A DNA stretch of 64,000 nucleotides from Gammaproteobacteria bacterium (GTDB lineage Bacteria > Pseudomonadota > Gammaproteobacteria > Xanthomonadales > Rhodanobacteraceae): NCBI GenBank assembly GCA_021324095.1, contig JAJPJT010000072.1, positions 1-64,000 on the forward strand. The letters are read 5' to 3'. Under the pieces are notes generated by a model. That model was not told where the DNA came from, searched no databases, and saw only the letters and a list, made by a program, of their open reading frames with translations. A program made the translations under genes and the position numbers. Below are positions 44,430 through 57,398 of the stretch, one piece after another. The first letter of the stretch is position 1. Each line of letters opens with the position of its first letter.

Positions 44430-46649
44430 CGGGTTCGAGGAAAAGCGTGGCGAGCGGCGGCAGGACCAGCGACACCGATTGCGGCTGGCCGTGCCACGGA
44501 ACCGCTTCGGCGTGCACTCCGCCGAGATTTCCCAGCCCGCTGCCGCCGTAGTGCAGCGCGTCCGTGTTGATGCGCTCGCGCCAGAAACCCTGGAACGGCA
44601 CTCCCACGCGGTACGCCTGCCTCGGCACGGGCGTGAAATTGCAGACGACCAGCATCGGCCGTGCGCGCTGCGTGTCCCAGCGGAGGAATGCGTAGACGCT
44701 GCGTTCCTGATCGTTCATTTCGAGCCACTGGAACCCTTGCGCATCACAGTCCAGCTCGTGCAATGCGGAACATTCACGGTAAACCCGGTTCAAGTCGCGG
44801 ACGAGCGTCTGGACGCCGCCGTGTTGCGGCTGCTCCAACCGGTGCCACTCGAGCTCCGCGTCATGCGTCCACTCGCTTCGTTGCGCAAATTCGCCGCCCA
44901 TGAAAAGCAGCTTCTTGCCGGGGTGTCCCCACATGAAGCCGAAATACGCGCGCAGGTTCGCGAATCGCTGCCACTCGTCGCCCGGCATCTTCTCCAGCAG
45001 CGAGCGCTTGCCGTGCACCACTTCATCGTGCGACAGCGGCAGCACGAAATTTTCGCTGAAGGCGTAATGCAGGCCGAACGTCAATTTGTGGTGGTGCCAC
45101 GCGCGATGGACCGGATCCTCGCGCATGTACGCCAAGGTGTCGTGCATCCAGCCCATGTTCCATTTGTACGCGAACCCCAGTCCTCCGTCGCGGGCGGGGC
45201 GTGACACGCCCGGCCACGCCGTGGATTCCTCCGCGATGGTGATTGCGCCGGGACTTTCGGTTTGCACGAACCCATTCATGCGCTTCAGGAAATCCACCGC
45301 GTCGAGGTTTTCGCGTCCGCCGAACCGGTTCGGCACCCACTCGCCCGGTTTCCGGCTGTAGTCGAGGTACAACATCGAGGCGACCGCGTCGACGCGCAGC
45401 CCATCGGCGTGATAGCGGTGAAGCCAGAACAGCGCATTCCCCAGCAGGTAATTCGCGACCTCGCGCCGACCGTAATTGAAGATCAGGGTATTCCAGTCGC
45501 GGTGGAAGCCCTGGCGCGGATCGGCGTGCTCGTACAGGTGCGTGCCATCGAAACGCTGCAGTCCGTGCGGATCGGTCGGGAAGTGAGCGGGTACCCAATC
45601 GAGCAGTACGCCAATGCCTTGCTGGTGGCAGCGGTCGACGAAACGCGCAAATTGTTCCGGCGTCCCGAAACGGCTGGTCGGCGCATAGAGTCCGATCGGC
45701 TGGTATCCCCACGAGCCGTCGAACGGATATTCGCTGATGGGCATCAGTTCGATATGGGTGAACCCGAGATCCCGCACGTACGGGATCAGGCGCTCGGCCA
45801 ATTCTTCGTAGCTCAAATAGGTGCCGTCGCCCTTGCGCCGCCATGATCCCGCATGAACCTCGTAGATCGAGACGGGCGCCGAACACGCCTGTGCCGCCGC
45901 GCGGCTCGCCATCCATCCATCGTCGCTCCATGCCGGCTCGCGACACCCGTCGACGATCGATGCCGTACGCGGCGGCTGTTCCGCATGGAACGCATACGGA
46001 TCCGCCTTCAGTGGCAGCAGCGCGCCCTCGCCGCTCTTGATCTCGAATTTGTAGAACGCGCCCTCCGCGACGTGAGGCACGAACAACTCCCACACGCCGC
46101 ACTCGTGCCGCTTGCGCATCGGCAGGCGCCGGCCGTCCCAACCGCAAAAGTCGCCGACGACGCTTGCGCGCCGGGCATTCGGCGCCCATACCGCAAAGGC
46201 CGTGCCCTCCACGCCATCCCTGGTCATGGGGTGCGCGCCCAGGCGCGTGTAATTGCGAAGGTGCGTTCCTTCGGCCAGCAGGTACACGTCCAGGTCTCCG
46301 AGAACCGGACCGAACCGGTACGCGTCCTCGAATTCCTTCTGGCCGTCGGGCGTCTCCGCCCGCACCCGGTAATCCACTGCGCGATCCAATTCTCCTTGCC
46401 AAAGGCCTTCCAGGTGAACACGCCGGCATTCCCGCACGCGGCCGTCACGGTCCACGAGCCACAGCGCGCGCGCGTCCGGCAGGAACACCCGCACCAGCAC
46501 CTTGCCGGCGGCCGTCTTGTGCGGTCCCAGCACTGCGAAGGGATCGCCGCAGTCGCCGGTCACGACGGCCTCGATCCGGCCGGATGGGAATGCGTCGGGT
46601 TTGTTCTGCGGCAACGCCATGCCTGGTCCCGTGTTCTCCTGAAAAGCCA

Positions 46650-46650
<1 letters not shown>
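44416..46650 (-). CDS. glgB: 1,4-alpha-glucan branching enzyme GlgB
   Basis: GlgB adds alpha-1,6 branches to linear glucan. The ATG at 46650 overlaps the treS stop by 4 bp (ATGA) and gives 744 residues; an alternative ATG at 46620 ([11 protein letters not shown]) would give 734, nearer to the family mean. The protein has two N-terminal CBM48-type modules ('[21 protein letters not shown]', '[26 protein letters not shown]') and a GH13_9 barrel with '[10 protein letters not shown]', '[17 protein letters not shown]', '[18 protein letters not shown]' (Asp), '[12 protein letters not shown]' (Glu) and '[12 protein letters not shown]' (Asp). It works downstream of GlgE. Confidence 0.97.
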
Positions 46651-49940
<3,290 letters not shown>

Positions 49941-50074
49941 GCACAATGGCCTGAAATCAGGAGCAAACGGTCCGCCAATGAACGCGAACAAACGCGAATA
50001 AAAAAAGGTTGTCAGGGGAAATATTTGCGTTCATTCGCAGATGGTGCTTCCTGGGCTTTCCTCTCGATTGGCAA

Positions 50075-52078
50075 TCATGGCGCGCGCTCTGGCACCGTAA
50101 TGCGCCAGATCCGGTACGGGGTCACTTGCGGGTCGAGGCGCAACCGTTGCCATTTGGTGCGCCAGCAAAACCGGTAGCCGTCCAGCAGATCCTCGACGTC
50201 CACGCTGGCATGGTCGGGCAATCCCAGCGTATACAGCGGCAGCTCGAGATCAGCCTCGTGGGCGTGGTGCGGATCGAGATTGACCGCCATCCAGATCACA
50301 TTGTCCCGGTTCGCGGTCATCTTTCCGTAAAAGAGCATGTTGTCGTCGTGGGCAGGATGGAAACGCAGGTTCGTCAACTGCTGCAGGGCGGGATTCTCGC
50401 GCCTGATCCTGTTCAGCCTGGCGATGTCCTGCCGGATGTTGCCCGGCGCGTCGAAATCGCGCGCCTTCAGTTGGTACTTTTCCGAATCCAGATATTCCTC
50501 GCGCCCGGGTATCGGTTCCGACTCGCAAATCTCGTAACCGCTGTAGATGCCCCAGAGACTCGACAGCGTGGCAGCCAACGCCGCGCGGATGCGGAACGCC
50601 GGCCGCCCTCCCGTTTGCAGGATCACCGGATTGATGTCCGGAGTGTTCACGAAAAAGTTCGGGCGCATGTACTCCTTGGGAACGTCCTCCGTCAACTCGG
50701 TCAGATATTCGGTCAGTTCGGCCTTGGTGTTGCGCCAGGTGAAGTAGGTGTAGGACTGGGTGAAGCCGATCTTCGCCAGTTCCTTCATCAGTTTGGGTCG
50801 CGTGAAGGCCTCGGCCAGGAAAACCACGCCCGGATCGTGATCCTGCACTTCGCGTATCAGCCATTGCCAGAATGGCACGGGCTTTGTGTGCGGATTGTCG
50901 ACGCGGAAAATGCGGACACCCTGCCCGAGCCAGAACAGCACCACATCCAGCAAGGCGAGCCAGAGCGACGGCCGTGCATCCCGATAGAAATGCACGTTGA
51001 CGATGTCCTCGTACTTCTTCGGCGGATTTTCCGCGTACCGGATGGTGCCGTCCGGGCGCCAGTCGAACCATTCCGGATGCTCCCGTATCCATGGGTGGTC
51101 GCGCGAACACTGCACCGCCAAATCGAGCGCCACCTCGATGCCGTGGTCGCGCGCAGCGTCGACCAGGCGCCGGAAATCGGCCAGCGTGCCCAGTTGCGGA
51201 TGGATCGCCGTGTGCCCGCCCTCGGGCGAGCCGATCGCCCACGGACTGCCGGGGTCGTCGGGGCCGGCGTGCAAGGCGTTGTTCCTGCCCTTCCGGTGTT
51301 GCACGCCGATCGGATGGATGGGCGGCAGGTACAGCACGTCGAAACCCAGATCGCGCACGTAAGGCAGCCGCGCGATCACGTCGCCGAAGGTGCCGTGGCG
51401 CTGCGCGTCGTTGCTCGCGGAACGCGGAAACAATTCGTACCAGGCTCCGAAGCGTGCCTGTGGACGGTCGACGATCACTTCCAGCGTGGGGCGGTAGCGC
51501 GCGAGGTTCTCGCGTCCGCCGCATTGCCGCATGAGGTCCAGTAGCCCGGGATCGAGCAGTGCGGCTTGCAGGCTTTCGGAATCCCGTTCGGCTTCGAGCG
51601 CGTGCAACCGTTCCGCGAGCGGCTTCGGCCGGCGACGGGCGGCCCTTCGCACCAGTGCGATCCCTTCACGCAATTCCAGCGCGGTGTCTTGGCCGGCGTC
51701 CCGCTTCTTCAACAGGTCTTCCCGCCAGGTTGCGAACAGGTCGCGCCATGCTTCGATGAAGTAGCGATAGCGGGTATTGCTTTCCAGCCGGAATTCGCCG
51801 CGCCAGCGGTCGTTGTCCACCAGCGCCATGGGCGCCGTGTGCCATTTGCGCGCGCGCACGTCGCGATAGCGCACACACGCATCGAGCGCGTCATGACCGT
51901 CGCAGAAAATGTCGGCCCAGACTTCCAGCACGTCGCCCACGACGCGCTTGACCGGGTGCCTGCCCTCGTCGATTTGCGGCCAGACGCTTTCGATCACCAC
52001 CCGATTCGCGCCGAGCGCTTGCGGGCGCCGCGGCCCGGTTTCTTCATCCGTGGAAGCGTGATGCGCCGCCGCGACCAT
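50075..52078 (-). CDS. glgE: Alpha-1,4-glucan:maltose-1-phosphate maltosyltransferase GlgE
   Basis: GlgE (GH13_3) extends alpha-1,4-glucan with maltose from maltose-1-phosphate. The ATG at 52078 has a strong GGAGAGG site; it gives 667 residues. There is an N-terminal beta domain ('NRVVIESVWPQIDEGRHPVKRVVGDVLEVWADIFCDGHD') and a barrel with Asp394 ('FRVDNPHTKP', nucleophile), Glu423 ('FLAEAFTRP', acid/base) and Asp481 ('NTPDINP'); these numbers nearly coincide with those known for Streptomyces coelicolor GlgE. It lies between otsA and treS-mak, so trehalose, maltose-1-phosphate and glucan are joined in one locus. Confidence 0.97.
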   Translation of the reverse strand: MVAAAHHASTDEETGPRRPQALGANRVVIESVWPQIDEGRHPVKRVVGDVLEVWADIFCDGHDALDACVRYRDVRARKWHTAPMALVDNDRWRGEFRLESNTRYRYFIEAWRDLFATWREDLLKKRDAGQDTALELREGIALVRRAARRRPKPLAERLHALEAERDSESLQAALLDPGLLDLMRQCGGRENLARYRPTLEVIVDRPQARFGAWYELFPRSASNDAQRHGTFGDVIARLPYVRDLGFDVLYLPPIHPIGVQHRKGRNNALHAGPDDPGSPWAIGSPEGGHTAIHPQLGTLADFRRLVDAARDHGIEVALDLAVQCSRDHPWIREHPEWFDWRPDGTIRYAENPPKKYEDIVNVHFYRDARPSLWLALLDVVLFWLGQGVRIFRVDNPHTKPVPFWQWLIREVQDHDPGVVFLAEAFTRPKLMKELAKIGFTQSYTYFTWRNTKAELTEYLTELTEDVPKEYMRPNFFVNTPDINPVILQTGGRPAFRIRAALAATLSSLWGIYSGYEICESEPIPGREEYLDSEKYQLKARDFDAPGNIRQDIARLNRIRRENPALQQLTNLRFHPAHDDNMLFYGKMTANRDNVIWMAVNLDPHHAHEADLELPLYTLGLPDHASVDVEDLLDGYRFCWRTKWQRLRLDPQVTPYRIWRITVPERAP

Positions 52079-52129
52079 GACCCTCTCCTTGGCTGAAAAT
52101 CTGCGCCGCCGCATCGCGAGCGGTGCGAT

Positions 52130-53589
52130 TCATGGAGCAACGAGTTTATCCATCCCCGGCGTCGTTGGCGAACGGCCATGCCATGGCGGAACGGACAGCG
52201 GTTGCTCCGTTTCGGCTGGAGCGCCCGTCTCCCCCGCCGTCAGCGCCTGAAGGAAAGCACGCCGCCACGCGCCGATGTCGTGCCGCGTCAGATATTCGAA
52301 CATCGCGGCCCAGCGCTCGCGGCGTTCGGTCCGGGACATGGTCAGTCCGCGCTCGATCGCTTCGACCATGCCTTCGGGGTCGTACGGGTTGACCAGCACG
52401 GCCTGCCGCAATTCATTGGCAGCACCGGCGAACTGGGACAGCACCAGCGCGCCCGGATCGTCCGGCGCTTGCGCGGCGACGAATTCCTTCGCGACCAGGT
52501 TCATGCCATCGCGCAACGGTGTGACGAGGGCAAGCCGCGCGAGCCGATAGAAGCCCGCAAGCGTGGAGTGGGAAAAACTCCGGTTCACGTAGCGGATCGG
52601 CACCCAGTCAGGATCGGAGTAACGGCCGTTGGTCGCGCCTGCCGAGCGCTCGAGTCTGGAGCGCAATTCGCAATACTCCGGCACTTCCTCGCGCGACGGC
52701 GGTGCGATCTGCAAAAACGACACACGCGAGCGCCACTCGCGGTGCTTGGCGAGAAAGCGGCCGAACGCCTCGAAGCGGCGCGGGAGACCCTTTGAGTAAT
52801 CGAGCCGATCAACGCCGATCGCGAGCGTGCTGTCGGCGAGACTGGCGCGCAGCCGGCGCGCGCTGGAACTCTCCGCCGCCTGCTGCGCCTGGCGCGCGAT
52901 CTCCGCGGTGCAAATGCTGATCGGAAACGGTGCGATGCGGGTTCTGCGCCGCCCAAGCTCGATGACTTCGTCGGAGCGCTCGGCACCGAGCACGCCAAGG
53001 AAATACCTGAACAACGCGCGGGCGTCATTCTGCGTCTGCACGCCCACGAGATCGCAGGCGGTCAACGTGGCCACGAGATCGGCGTGGCACGGCAGATCGA
53101 CGAGCAAATCGGGCGACGGCACGGGAATGTGCAGAAAAAACCGATGCGGGCGCCCACGCCCAGCGCGCGCAACTCCGCGGCCAGGGGAATCAGGTGATAG
53201 TCGTGGACCCATACGCAATCATCGTCGCGGATCAAGGGCGCAAGATGTTTCGCGAACAGCTTGTTGACCGCCCGATAGCCCGCGTACTGCTCGGCGCTGT
53301 ACTGCATCAGCGTCGGCTCGAAATGATGAAGCGGCCAAAGTGTGCGGTTGGCGAAGCCGAGGTAATAGGCCTCGTATTCCTCGCGCGTCAGATCGAGCAG
53401 CGCATAGTCGATCGCGCCACTGGATGCGCGATGCAGCCTGCGCTGCGCTGCGGCGACTCGCTTGCCGCTCCATCCGAACCACAGCCCGCCGTGCTCATCC
53501 AGTACCGAGAGCATCGCCGCGGCCAGACCCCCGGCGCGCGCGTCCATCGGTCGCGCGACACGATTGGAGGCCACGACGAGACGGCTCAT
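52130..53589 (-). CDS. otsA: Trehalose-6-phosphate synthase OtsA, split by a -1 frameshift
   Basis: OtsA makes trehalose-6-phosphate from UDP-glucose and glucose-6-phosphate. Two frames together make one complete GT20 protein. The upstream frame (start 53589, GAGAGGTGGT site) has '[10 protein letters not shown]', 'GGLAAAML' and '[19 protein letters not shown]', then would stop at 53062 as a 175-residue fragment. The second frame resumes with '[17 protein letters not shown]', '[14 protein letters not shown]' and '[15 protein letters not shown]' to the stop at 52130. A -1 shift at the T6 run (53135-53140) restores a 486-residue OtsA with no residue lost. Causes may be a one-base deletion, a sequencing error or programmed frameshifting. 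otsB was not seen. Confidence 0.85.
53134..53140 (-). other. U-UUU-UUC slippery heptamer inside otsA
   Basis: In the upstream otsA frame the codons are GGT TTT TTC; the heptamer T-TTT-TTC fits the X-XXY-YYZ rule for -1 slippage. After a -1 slip the next codons read CTG CAC ATT CCC (Leu-His-Ile-Pro), exactly the OtsA consensus. A one-base loss from a T7 run would leave the same sequence, so function as a recoding site is unproven. Confidence 0.5.
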
Positions 53590-54055
53590 ACCACCTCTCT
53601 CCATTCCATGGAGATTCCGACCGGACGAAATCCTGCCCGTGTTTCCGATGAGCACGCTGGAAAACCCGAAGGCGCTTCTTGCGATTTCCGCCGCGAAACC
53701 GCCGAACCGGATCAAACCCAACCACGTGCCATCAACGCGATTATGTCCCCCGCCCGGTTCCCGCGCCAGCTTGCGTCTCGAACGTACTCTGTCGAGCAAA
53801 TCCCAAGCCTCCGATTTCAAAAGAAGCCGGCTGTCCACGGAAGCCGCTGCAGCGCCGAACCCGTGCACAGGATTTCGCATCGTGGACCCCCGGGACGCGA
53901 TGAACGGATTCTGACTCGCGCGCATCCAGACGCATCTTTTTCATTATGGGTTTACCAGCGGAGGCTGATGATCACGGCAATCGCACGGCGGCGAGGGCGC
54001 GTGCAGGAGAGTGAATTCCACGTCGAACTTGACGAGTCAGTAAAGGAGTACTGCC
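53590..54055. other. Divergent promoter region of the trehalose-glucan locus and the S53 peptidase
   Basis: This 466-bp region lies between otsA (minus) and the S53 peptidase (plus). The otsA frame stays open upstream to 53925, but those residues do not look like OtsA. The stretch must carry both promoters. No repeat, RNA gene or clear operator was recognised. Confidence 0.4.
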
Positions 54056-55744
54056 ATGTCGTGTTTGAACAAGCTGGTTGAACGCCGCACCCCTCTCGCG
54101 CTGGCCATCTGCACCCTTGCAGGAATCGGCGCGCTGATCGGACCCACCGTTGCCTCCGCGAGCGGACCCTGGGTCAACACCGCCACCCAGGCGACGCCGA
54201 TTCCAACCCAGATCATCACCTTGCCGATCAATCCGGCGCAGCAGATGCACGTGGTGGTCGGGCTGACCCCGCGCAACAAGGCGCAGCTCGATGCGCTGGT
54301 GGTTGCCATTTCCACGCCAGGCCATCCGCAGTTCGGCCAGACGATCACGCCGACGCAGTTTCTGGCCGACTATGCACCGACCGCAGCGAACGTGGATGCC
54401 GTCGAGAGCTATCTCCACGGGTTGGGATTCACCAACATCCAGGCCTCCGCGAACCGTCTGACCGTGAGCGCGTACGGCAGCGCAAGCACGGTCGAAAACG
54501 CGTTCAACACCCAACTCGTCTCATTCAACTACCAGGGCCGCAGCGTGTTCGCCAATACCGCGCCGGCGCAAGTGCCTGCGTCGCTCGCCGGCATCGTGTC
54601 CGCGGTCGTCGGGCTGCAGGACTTCGGCGTTATGGGCCTTCCGATCGTGAAGAGCACGCCGCAAAACCCGATCACCACGCCGCCGTATTCCGGTCCCGAA
54701 TACCAGATCGCGTATGACGCCGGCAAGACGCCCACGGGCCCCAACACCGTGATCGGCATCGTGACCGAGGGCGACCTCGCGCAGGTGCCCAAGGACCTGC
54801 GCCAGTACGAAAAGGAATTCAGGCTGCCGCAGGTGGCGTATCAGATCGTGCCCACGGGCGTGCAGACGAGCGACACGTCCGGTGTGATCGAATGGGACCT
54901 CGACAGTCAACTCTCGTCTGGCATTGCCGAGAATCTAAAGAAGATCATGTTTTACAACGCTGGATCCCTCGCCGATGCCGACCTGACGCCGGCGTTCGAG
55001 CGCGTCGTCAGCGATGACAAGGTCAAGGCCGTAAACATGTCGTTCGGAGGCTGCGAGACGTTCGAGTACCTGGATGGTGCAATGCTGCTGGACGACATCG
55101 CATACGAGCAGGGCGCTGCGGAAGGCATTACCTTCTTTGCCGCCGCGGGCGACGGTGGCGCTTCCTGCCAAGTGCTAGTCAATGCCGGTCAGCCAGGAAT
55201 CGTGAGTGCAGTCGAGTACCCCGCGTCCTCGGAGTACGTCGTTGCGGTCGGCGGCACTTCGCTGCTGACCAACCCCGGCTACACCTACAACACCGAAACG
55301 GCGTGGGTGTCGGGCGGCGGCGGCAGCAGCCTGTGGGAATCGGCTGGTGTCTGGACCAGTGGCGTCATCCCGCCGTCCAACACCGAAGGTGGGATCCGTG
55401 CGATTCCAGATATGGCTATGGTGGGCGACCCAAACATTGGGGGCGCCGACATCGTCTATGACGGTTCCGACGAGGGCGTAGGCGGTACAAGTCTGTCTTC
55501 GCCGCTGTCCGTCGGGAGCTGGGCACGCATGCAAACCGCACACAACAACTGCTATGGCTTTGCGGCGCCGATCCTTTACACAACCTTCGGTCAGCCCTAC
55601 GGTACGGCCGCCAAGGACTATCACGACATCATCGTGGGCGACAACTACTTGTATCCGGCGACGCCGGGCTGGGACTTCACGACCGGGCTCGGGACCTTCG
55701 ACATCAGCAAGGTGAACGCAGCGCTGCCGACCTGCAAAGCCTAG
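54056..55744 (+). CDS. S53 family (sedolisin) acid serine peptidase, secreted
   Basis: Sedolisins are acid-active serine-carboxyl endopeptidases. The 562-residue preproprotein follows an AAGGAG site. It has a signal peptide ending near 'TVASASG' (about 36), a Pro-kumamolisin activation domain (about 60-190: 'HVVVGLTPRNKAQLDALV', 'GHPQFGQTITPTQFLADYAPT'), and a catalytic domain. Catalytic residues are Glu279 and Asp283 ('IEWDLDS'), Asp366 for the oxyanion hole ('AAAGDGG') and Ser479 ('GGTSLSSP'). A C-terminal calcium site is suggested by 'HDIIVGDN' and 'GWDFTTGLGTFD'. It is monocistronic and divergent from otsA. Confidence 0.95.
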   Translation: MSCLNKLVERRTPLALAICTLAGIGALIGPTVASASGPWVNTATQATPIPTQIITLPINPAQQMHVVVGLTPRNKAQLDALVVAISTPGHPQFGQTITPTQFLADYAPTAANVDAVESYLHGLGFTNIQASANRLTVSAYGSASTVENAFNTQLVSFNYQGRSVFANTAPAQVPASLAGIVSAVVGLQDFGVMGLPIVKSTPQNPITTPPYSGPEYQIAYDAGKTPTGPNTVIGIVTEGDLAQVPKDLRQYEKEFRLPQVAYQIVPTGVQTSDTSGVIEWDLDSQLSSGIAENLKKIMFYNAGSLADADLTPAFERVVSDDKVKAVNMSFGGCETFEYLDGAMLLDDIAYEQGAAEGITFFAAAGDGGASCQVLVNAGQPGIVSAVEYPASSEYVVAVGGTSLLTNPGYTYNTETAWVSGGGGSSLWESAGVWTSGVIPPSNTEGGIRAIPDMAMVGDPNIGGADIVYDGSDEGVGGTSLSSPLSVGSWARMQTAHNNCYGFAAPILYTTFGQPYGTAAKDYHDIIVGDNYLYPATPGWDFTTGLGTFDISKVNAALPTCKA

Positions 55745-55825
55745 CCGTCCGGCGCTGCATGGCTGACTGCGTATCGCATGGCCACGCGATCGCGCAGCCA
55801 TACCGCAAACCGTCTGGGATGGAAA

Positions 55826-55859
55826 CCCCGGACAGGCCGCTTCCCTTCACTGTCCGGGG
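55826..55859. terminator. Perfect 10-bp stem hairpin after the S53 peptidase gene
   Basis: CCCCGGACAG and CTGTCCGGGG pair perfectly around a 14-nt loop, 82 bp after the stop. No T run follows on the plus strand, so it may be a terminator without U tract or a protein-binding palindrome. Confidence 0.5.
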
Positions 55860-56022
55860 TGAACCCGCCCGCGCTCGATGCGTGTGCGGGTGTCGGGCTG
55901 GGGCGCGGGGGACGGGCACCCAACCCGATGCGGCGCATCCATGTGCCGCGGGGAGGCGTCGGGGGGAGCGACGCCTGCACTTCAATGTCAGTGTGGCGAG
56001 GTGAAAAACTTCACTCTCGCGA

Positions 56023-56220
56023 TCAGATGTCGCGCTCGAATTCCCGCAACTGTTTCTTGGCCTCGTCCCTGGCGATCCCGTAGCGCTCCTGAAGCCTGCC
56101 GGCAAGGTAATCGGAGTTGCCTTCGGCAACATCCAGATCGTCATCCGTCAATTTGCCCCAGCGCGCCTTCACCTTGCCGCGGAGTTGCTTCCACTGTCCC
56201 TTGACCTTGTCCTCGTTCAT
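56023..56220 (-). CDS. CsbD-like stress protein, paralogue 3 (canonical)
   Basis: The ATG at 56220 has a clear AAGGAG site. The 65-residue protein begins MNEDKVKGQWKQLRGKVK and continues 'ARWGKLTDDDLDVAEGNSDYLAGRLQERYGIARDEAKKQLREFERDI', the classic CsbD/YjbJ sequence. It is the most typical of the three copies in this window. An unknown gene starts 14 bp upstream of it on the same strand and may be co-transcribed. Confidence 0.93.
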   Translation of the reverse strand: MNEDKVKGQWKQLRGKVKARWGKLTDDDLDVAEGNSDYLAGRLQERYGIARDEAKKQLREFERDI

Positions 56221-56233
56221 CGGTTTTCTCCTT

Positions 56234-56896
56234 TCAATCACTATTCGCGAACCGGCAATAGCCGTTGTAATCGCCTGAAGGTCCTTCTCGCGCTTCTGCA
56301 TCAGCAGAAAATCCTCGCGCCGTTCCGTGGCGGTGCTGCAGCCGTCCGGCGAGATGTGCCGGACCGTTATCGCAACCCGATGCCTCCTCGGCCATCGCGT
56401 CACTGATATTTCCCATGGCGTCCTGCTTCCTGCAATGTATGCCGTCGCCCGCAGGATCGAAGGCTGCGGCGTGGCCCTGCTGGAGTCGGGTGCAATACAA
56501 CTCGACCAGCGCCATGCATTCCTGCGCGACCGTTTGCGCCGCCCGCGAATCGCCGTTGGCCCTGGCCAGCTCCATGGCTTCCAGCAGACACTCGTCCATG
56601 ACCGCCGCGACGCTCTGGTCGGCTTGAGATCCATTCAAGCAGAGCGCGTTTTCGATGTCGCGCACCCGTGCAAGGCTTTCTGCCATCGCCGCTCGCCAGC
56701 GCCGGTGCAGGCCGTCATCTGCTGCGCATGCCAGCGCCTTGCAGATATGCCGGATGCGTATGTGTTCGGCGGCCAGGGCGTGCTGCAGGTTGCTTTGCCT
56801 CGATACCCGCACCCCGATGGCTTCCGCAGCGCGTGGGGCCAGTTCGATGGATTCCGGACCGGGATTTGCAATCATCGGGTTCGCGCGCAACTGCAT
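56234..56896 (-). CDS. Hypothetical helical protein upstream of CsbD
   Basis: I do not recognise the family. The 220-residue frame (alternative start at 56875) is mostly helical in the first 150 residues ('IRIRHICKALACAADDG', 'MAESLARVRDIENALCLNG', 'DECLLEAMELARANGDSRAAQTVAQECMALVELY') and looks protein-like. The last 70 residues are less convincing. There is no membrane segment or signal peptide. It is close to and co-oriented with a CsbD gene, so a stress role is possible. A plus-strand frame of 199 codons overlaps it and is judged less likely. Confidence 0.4.
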   Translation of the reverse strand: MQLRANPMIANPGPESIELAPRAAEAIGVRVSRQSNLQHALAAEHIRIRHICKALACAADDGLHRRWRAAMAESLARVRDIENALCLNGSQADQSVAAVMDECLLEAMELARANGDSRAAQTVAQECMALVELYCTRLQQGHAAAFDPAGDGIHCRKQDAMGNISDAMAEEASGCDNGPAHLAGRLQHRHGTARGFSADAEAREGPSGDYNGYCRFANSD

Positions 56897-57398
56897 TTAC
56901 CTTGGTTGCCCAAAAACCGCGACTGAGAAGCGGAAAGCGGAGGCCGCAAACGCGATCGACTCGTCAACAATCGTGTTTGCGCCAAGCCATGCTCGGGCAG
57001 TGTTGGCTCGTTGATCTTCAACGTTCTCGATGCCTTTCATCGCTGCCGGCATTCCGTTGTCGGCGAGCTGGACCCATTCGATCGAATCCGTTCGGATCGA
57101 CTTTCCGCCACTCAGTCGCGGCCCGCACCTTGGAGCAAGTTGCATGCCGAGAACTTCGCGAACGCGAACGGCACATGAACGGATCCGCTGAAAACGAGCG
57201 GAGACGCGGTTTTCCTGATGTTGCGCTGCCGCCGCCGCGGGTTCGATCACGCACGAAATCGTGCGGAACGCGGCGCCTGACACGGAAATGATTTACCAGC
57301 CCCGCGCAGGGTGGAACTATTTTTCGCATCATTCGAAACAGTGCCCACGCGCTTGCGCCCGGGCAGCGCCGTTCCGCGGCGCCAACCGGACAGGAACA
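56897..57398. other. Region without a convincing gene
   Basis: This 502-bp stretch lies between the SDR gene (ends 57399, minus) and the hypothetical gene at 56896 (minus). A minus-strand frame of 128 codons (56897-57283) has a partly protein-like end ('WVQLADNGMPAAMKGIENVEDQRANTARAWLG'), but no start signal or family was recognised. It may be a decayed or very divergent gene. Confidence 0.3.

Noticed and set aside
53589..53925. N-terminal extension of the otsA frame
   Set aside because: OtsA proteins begin at 'MSRLVV.SNR'; the upstream residues resemble no family and a good ribosome site precedes the Met at 53589.
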